14,052 nucleotides of DNA from Burkholderiaceae bacterium (GTDB lineage: Bacteria; Pseudomonadota; Gammaproteobacteria; Burkholderiales; Burkholderiaceae_C): positions 1-14,052 of the forward strand of contig JAFMJA010000043.1 of the NCBI GenBank assembly GCA_017853735.1. Direction: 5' to 3'. The position numbers and the translations under genes are program-made. Of the stretch, positions 13,600 to 14,052 are shown piece after piece. Position 1 is the first letter of the stretch. Every line of letters starts with the position of its first letter. The notes under the pieces are model-generated. The model did no database searches. It saw nothing but the letters and a program-made list of their open reading frames with translations, and was not told the DNA's origin.

Positions 13600-14052
13600 T
13601 CAGGCGCTGCCGCTTGGGTGCATGGCATAGGACTCATCGAGCTCGCGGGCAAAACAACGTTGGAAATATTCCGCTACCACCGGGCGCTCGGACTCATCGC
13701 ACTTGTTGACGAAGGACAGGCGAAAGGCCTGGGCCGGGTCAGGAAAGATCTCCATATTCTCGGCCCAGGTGATCAGGGTACGCGGCGACATCAGGGTGGA
13801 CAGATCGCCAGCTGCGAAGCCCTGACGGGTGAGCTCGGCCACTGCCCGCATCGATTCCAGCAGGGGTCGGCTGTCGGCCCCGGCCAAGGCCGGCACACGC
13901 GCGGTCACGATGGCAATTTCCTCCTCGCGCGGCAGGTAGTTCAGCGTGGCCACAATGTTCCAGCGGTCGATCTGCGCATGGTTGAGGCGCTGAGCGCCGT
14001 GGTACAGGCCATTGAAGTTGCCCTGGCCGAGGGTGTTGGAGGTGGCAAAGAG
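13600..14052 (-). CDS. cobS: CobS-like aerobic cobaltochelatase AAA+ ATPase, C-terminal part
   Basis: The last 150 codons of a gene that continues beyond the right edge are visible; the frame is open from 14052 to the TGA at 13600-13602. The visible part starts with LFATSNTLGQGNFNGLYHG, the sensor-1 region of CobS/MoxR-type AAA+ proteins (Asn in ATSNT). It continues with MDRWNI-like HAQIDRWNIVATLNYLPREE, then DLSTLMSPRTLITWAEN, FRLSFVNKCDESERPVVAEYFQR and a short tail; this order and spacing are those of CobS. Family knowledge: CobS forms hexameric rings that dock with CobT and power metal insertion by CobN. The Walker A and B motifs lie outside the window and cannot be checked. Adjacent cobT downstream supports the call; a general MoxR ATPase is less likely because of the specific C-terminal match. 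Confidence 0.88.
   Translation of the reverse strand, partial: LFATSNTLGQGNFNGLYHGAQRLNHAQIDRWNIVATLNYLPREEEIAIVTARVPALAGADSRPLLESMRAVAELTRQGFAAGDLSTLMSPRTLITWAENMEIFPDPAQAFRLSFVNKCDESERPVVAEYFQRCFARELDESYAMHPSGSA

Noticed and set aside
1..14052. CRISPR arrays, tRNA or rRNA genes, insertion sequences, phage or toxin-antitoxin genes
   Set aside because: No spaced direct repeats, cloverleaf-like segments, transposase motifs or terminal inverted repeats were seen, and genes fill almost all of the window.

Overview
The window looks like chromosomal DNA of a GC-rich betaproteobacterium, most likely Burkholderiales (Comamonadaceae or Alcaligenaceae type). The basis is the orphan Bug-type periplasmic binding protein, the TRAP transporter, the paired IclR regulators and the aerobic CobS/CobT proteins. 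This is an inference from gene content only. Coding density is very high and no gap exceeds 120 bases. I see no RNA gene, CRISPR array, insertion sequence or phage gene.

Layout from left to right. (1) Positions 1-268, plus strand: the C-terminal end of an acyl-CoA synthetase, followed by a Tas-like aldo/keto reductase (329-1396). (2) Minus strand, 6138 down to 1416: a GMC flavoprotein alcohol dehydrogenase, a bulged hairpin with a U tract, then a complete TRAP transporter (binding protein, small permease, large permease). A strong stem-loop lies between the binding protein and the small permease. (3) Divergent from the GMC gene is an IclR-family regulator (6248-7024, plus). The shared 109-base intergenic region holds a GGAAC-N5-GTTCC palindrome on a candidate GMC promoter. 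(4) Minus strand, 11735 down to 7030: a tightly packed operon, iclR, Bug binding protein, acylating aldehyde dehydrogenase, AMP-forming acid-CoA ligase, with start/stop overlaps or 1-base gaps throughout. It has a near-consensus sigma-70 promoter (TTGACA-N16-TATAGT) with two 17-bp palindromes on and just below it. (5) Minus strand at the right edge: CobT-like VWA protein (13578-11851) and the C-terminal part of a CobS-like AAA+ ATPase (14052-13600).

Working model. Blocks 2-4 look like a catabolic locus for small anionic carbon compounds. The TRAP and Bug proteins would capture carboxylates or sulfonates. The GMC enzyme would oxidise an alcohol to an aldehyde. The acylating dehydrogenase and the ligase would link that aldehyde, its acyl-CoA and the free acid. 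The dehydrogenase/ligase pair resembles SauS/SauT of sulfoacetate catabolism, and a GMC dehydrogenase with a TRAP transporter resembles the IseJ/IseKLM arrangement of isethionate catabolism. Organosulfonate use is therefore a testable hypothesis, not a conclusion: the expected partner enzyme Xsc is not in the window. The CobS/CobT pair is probably an unrelated neighbour.
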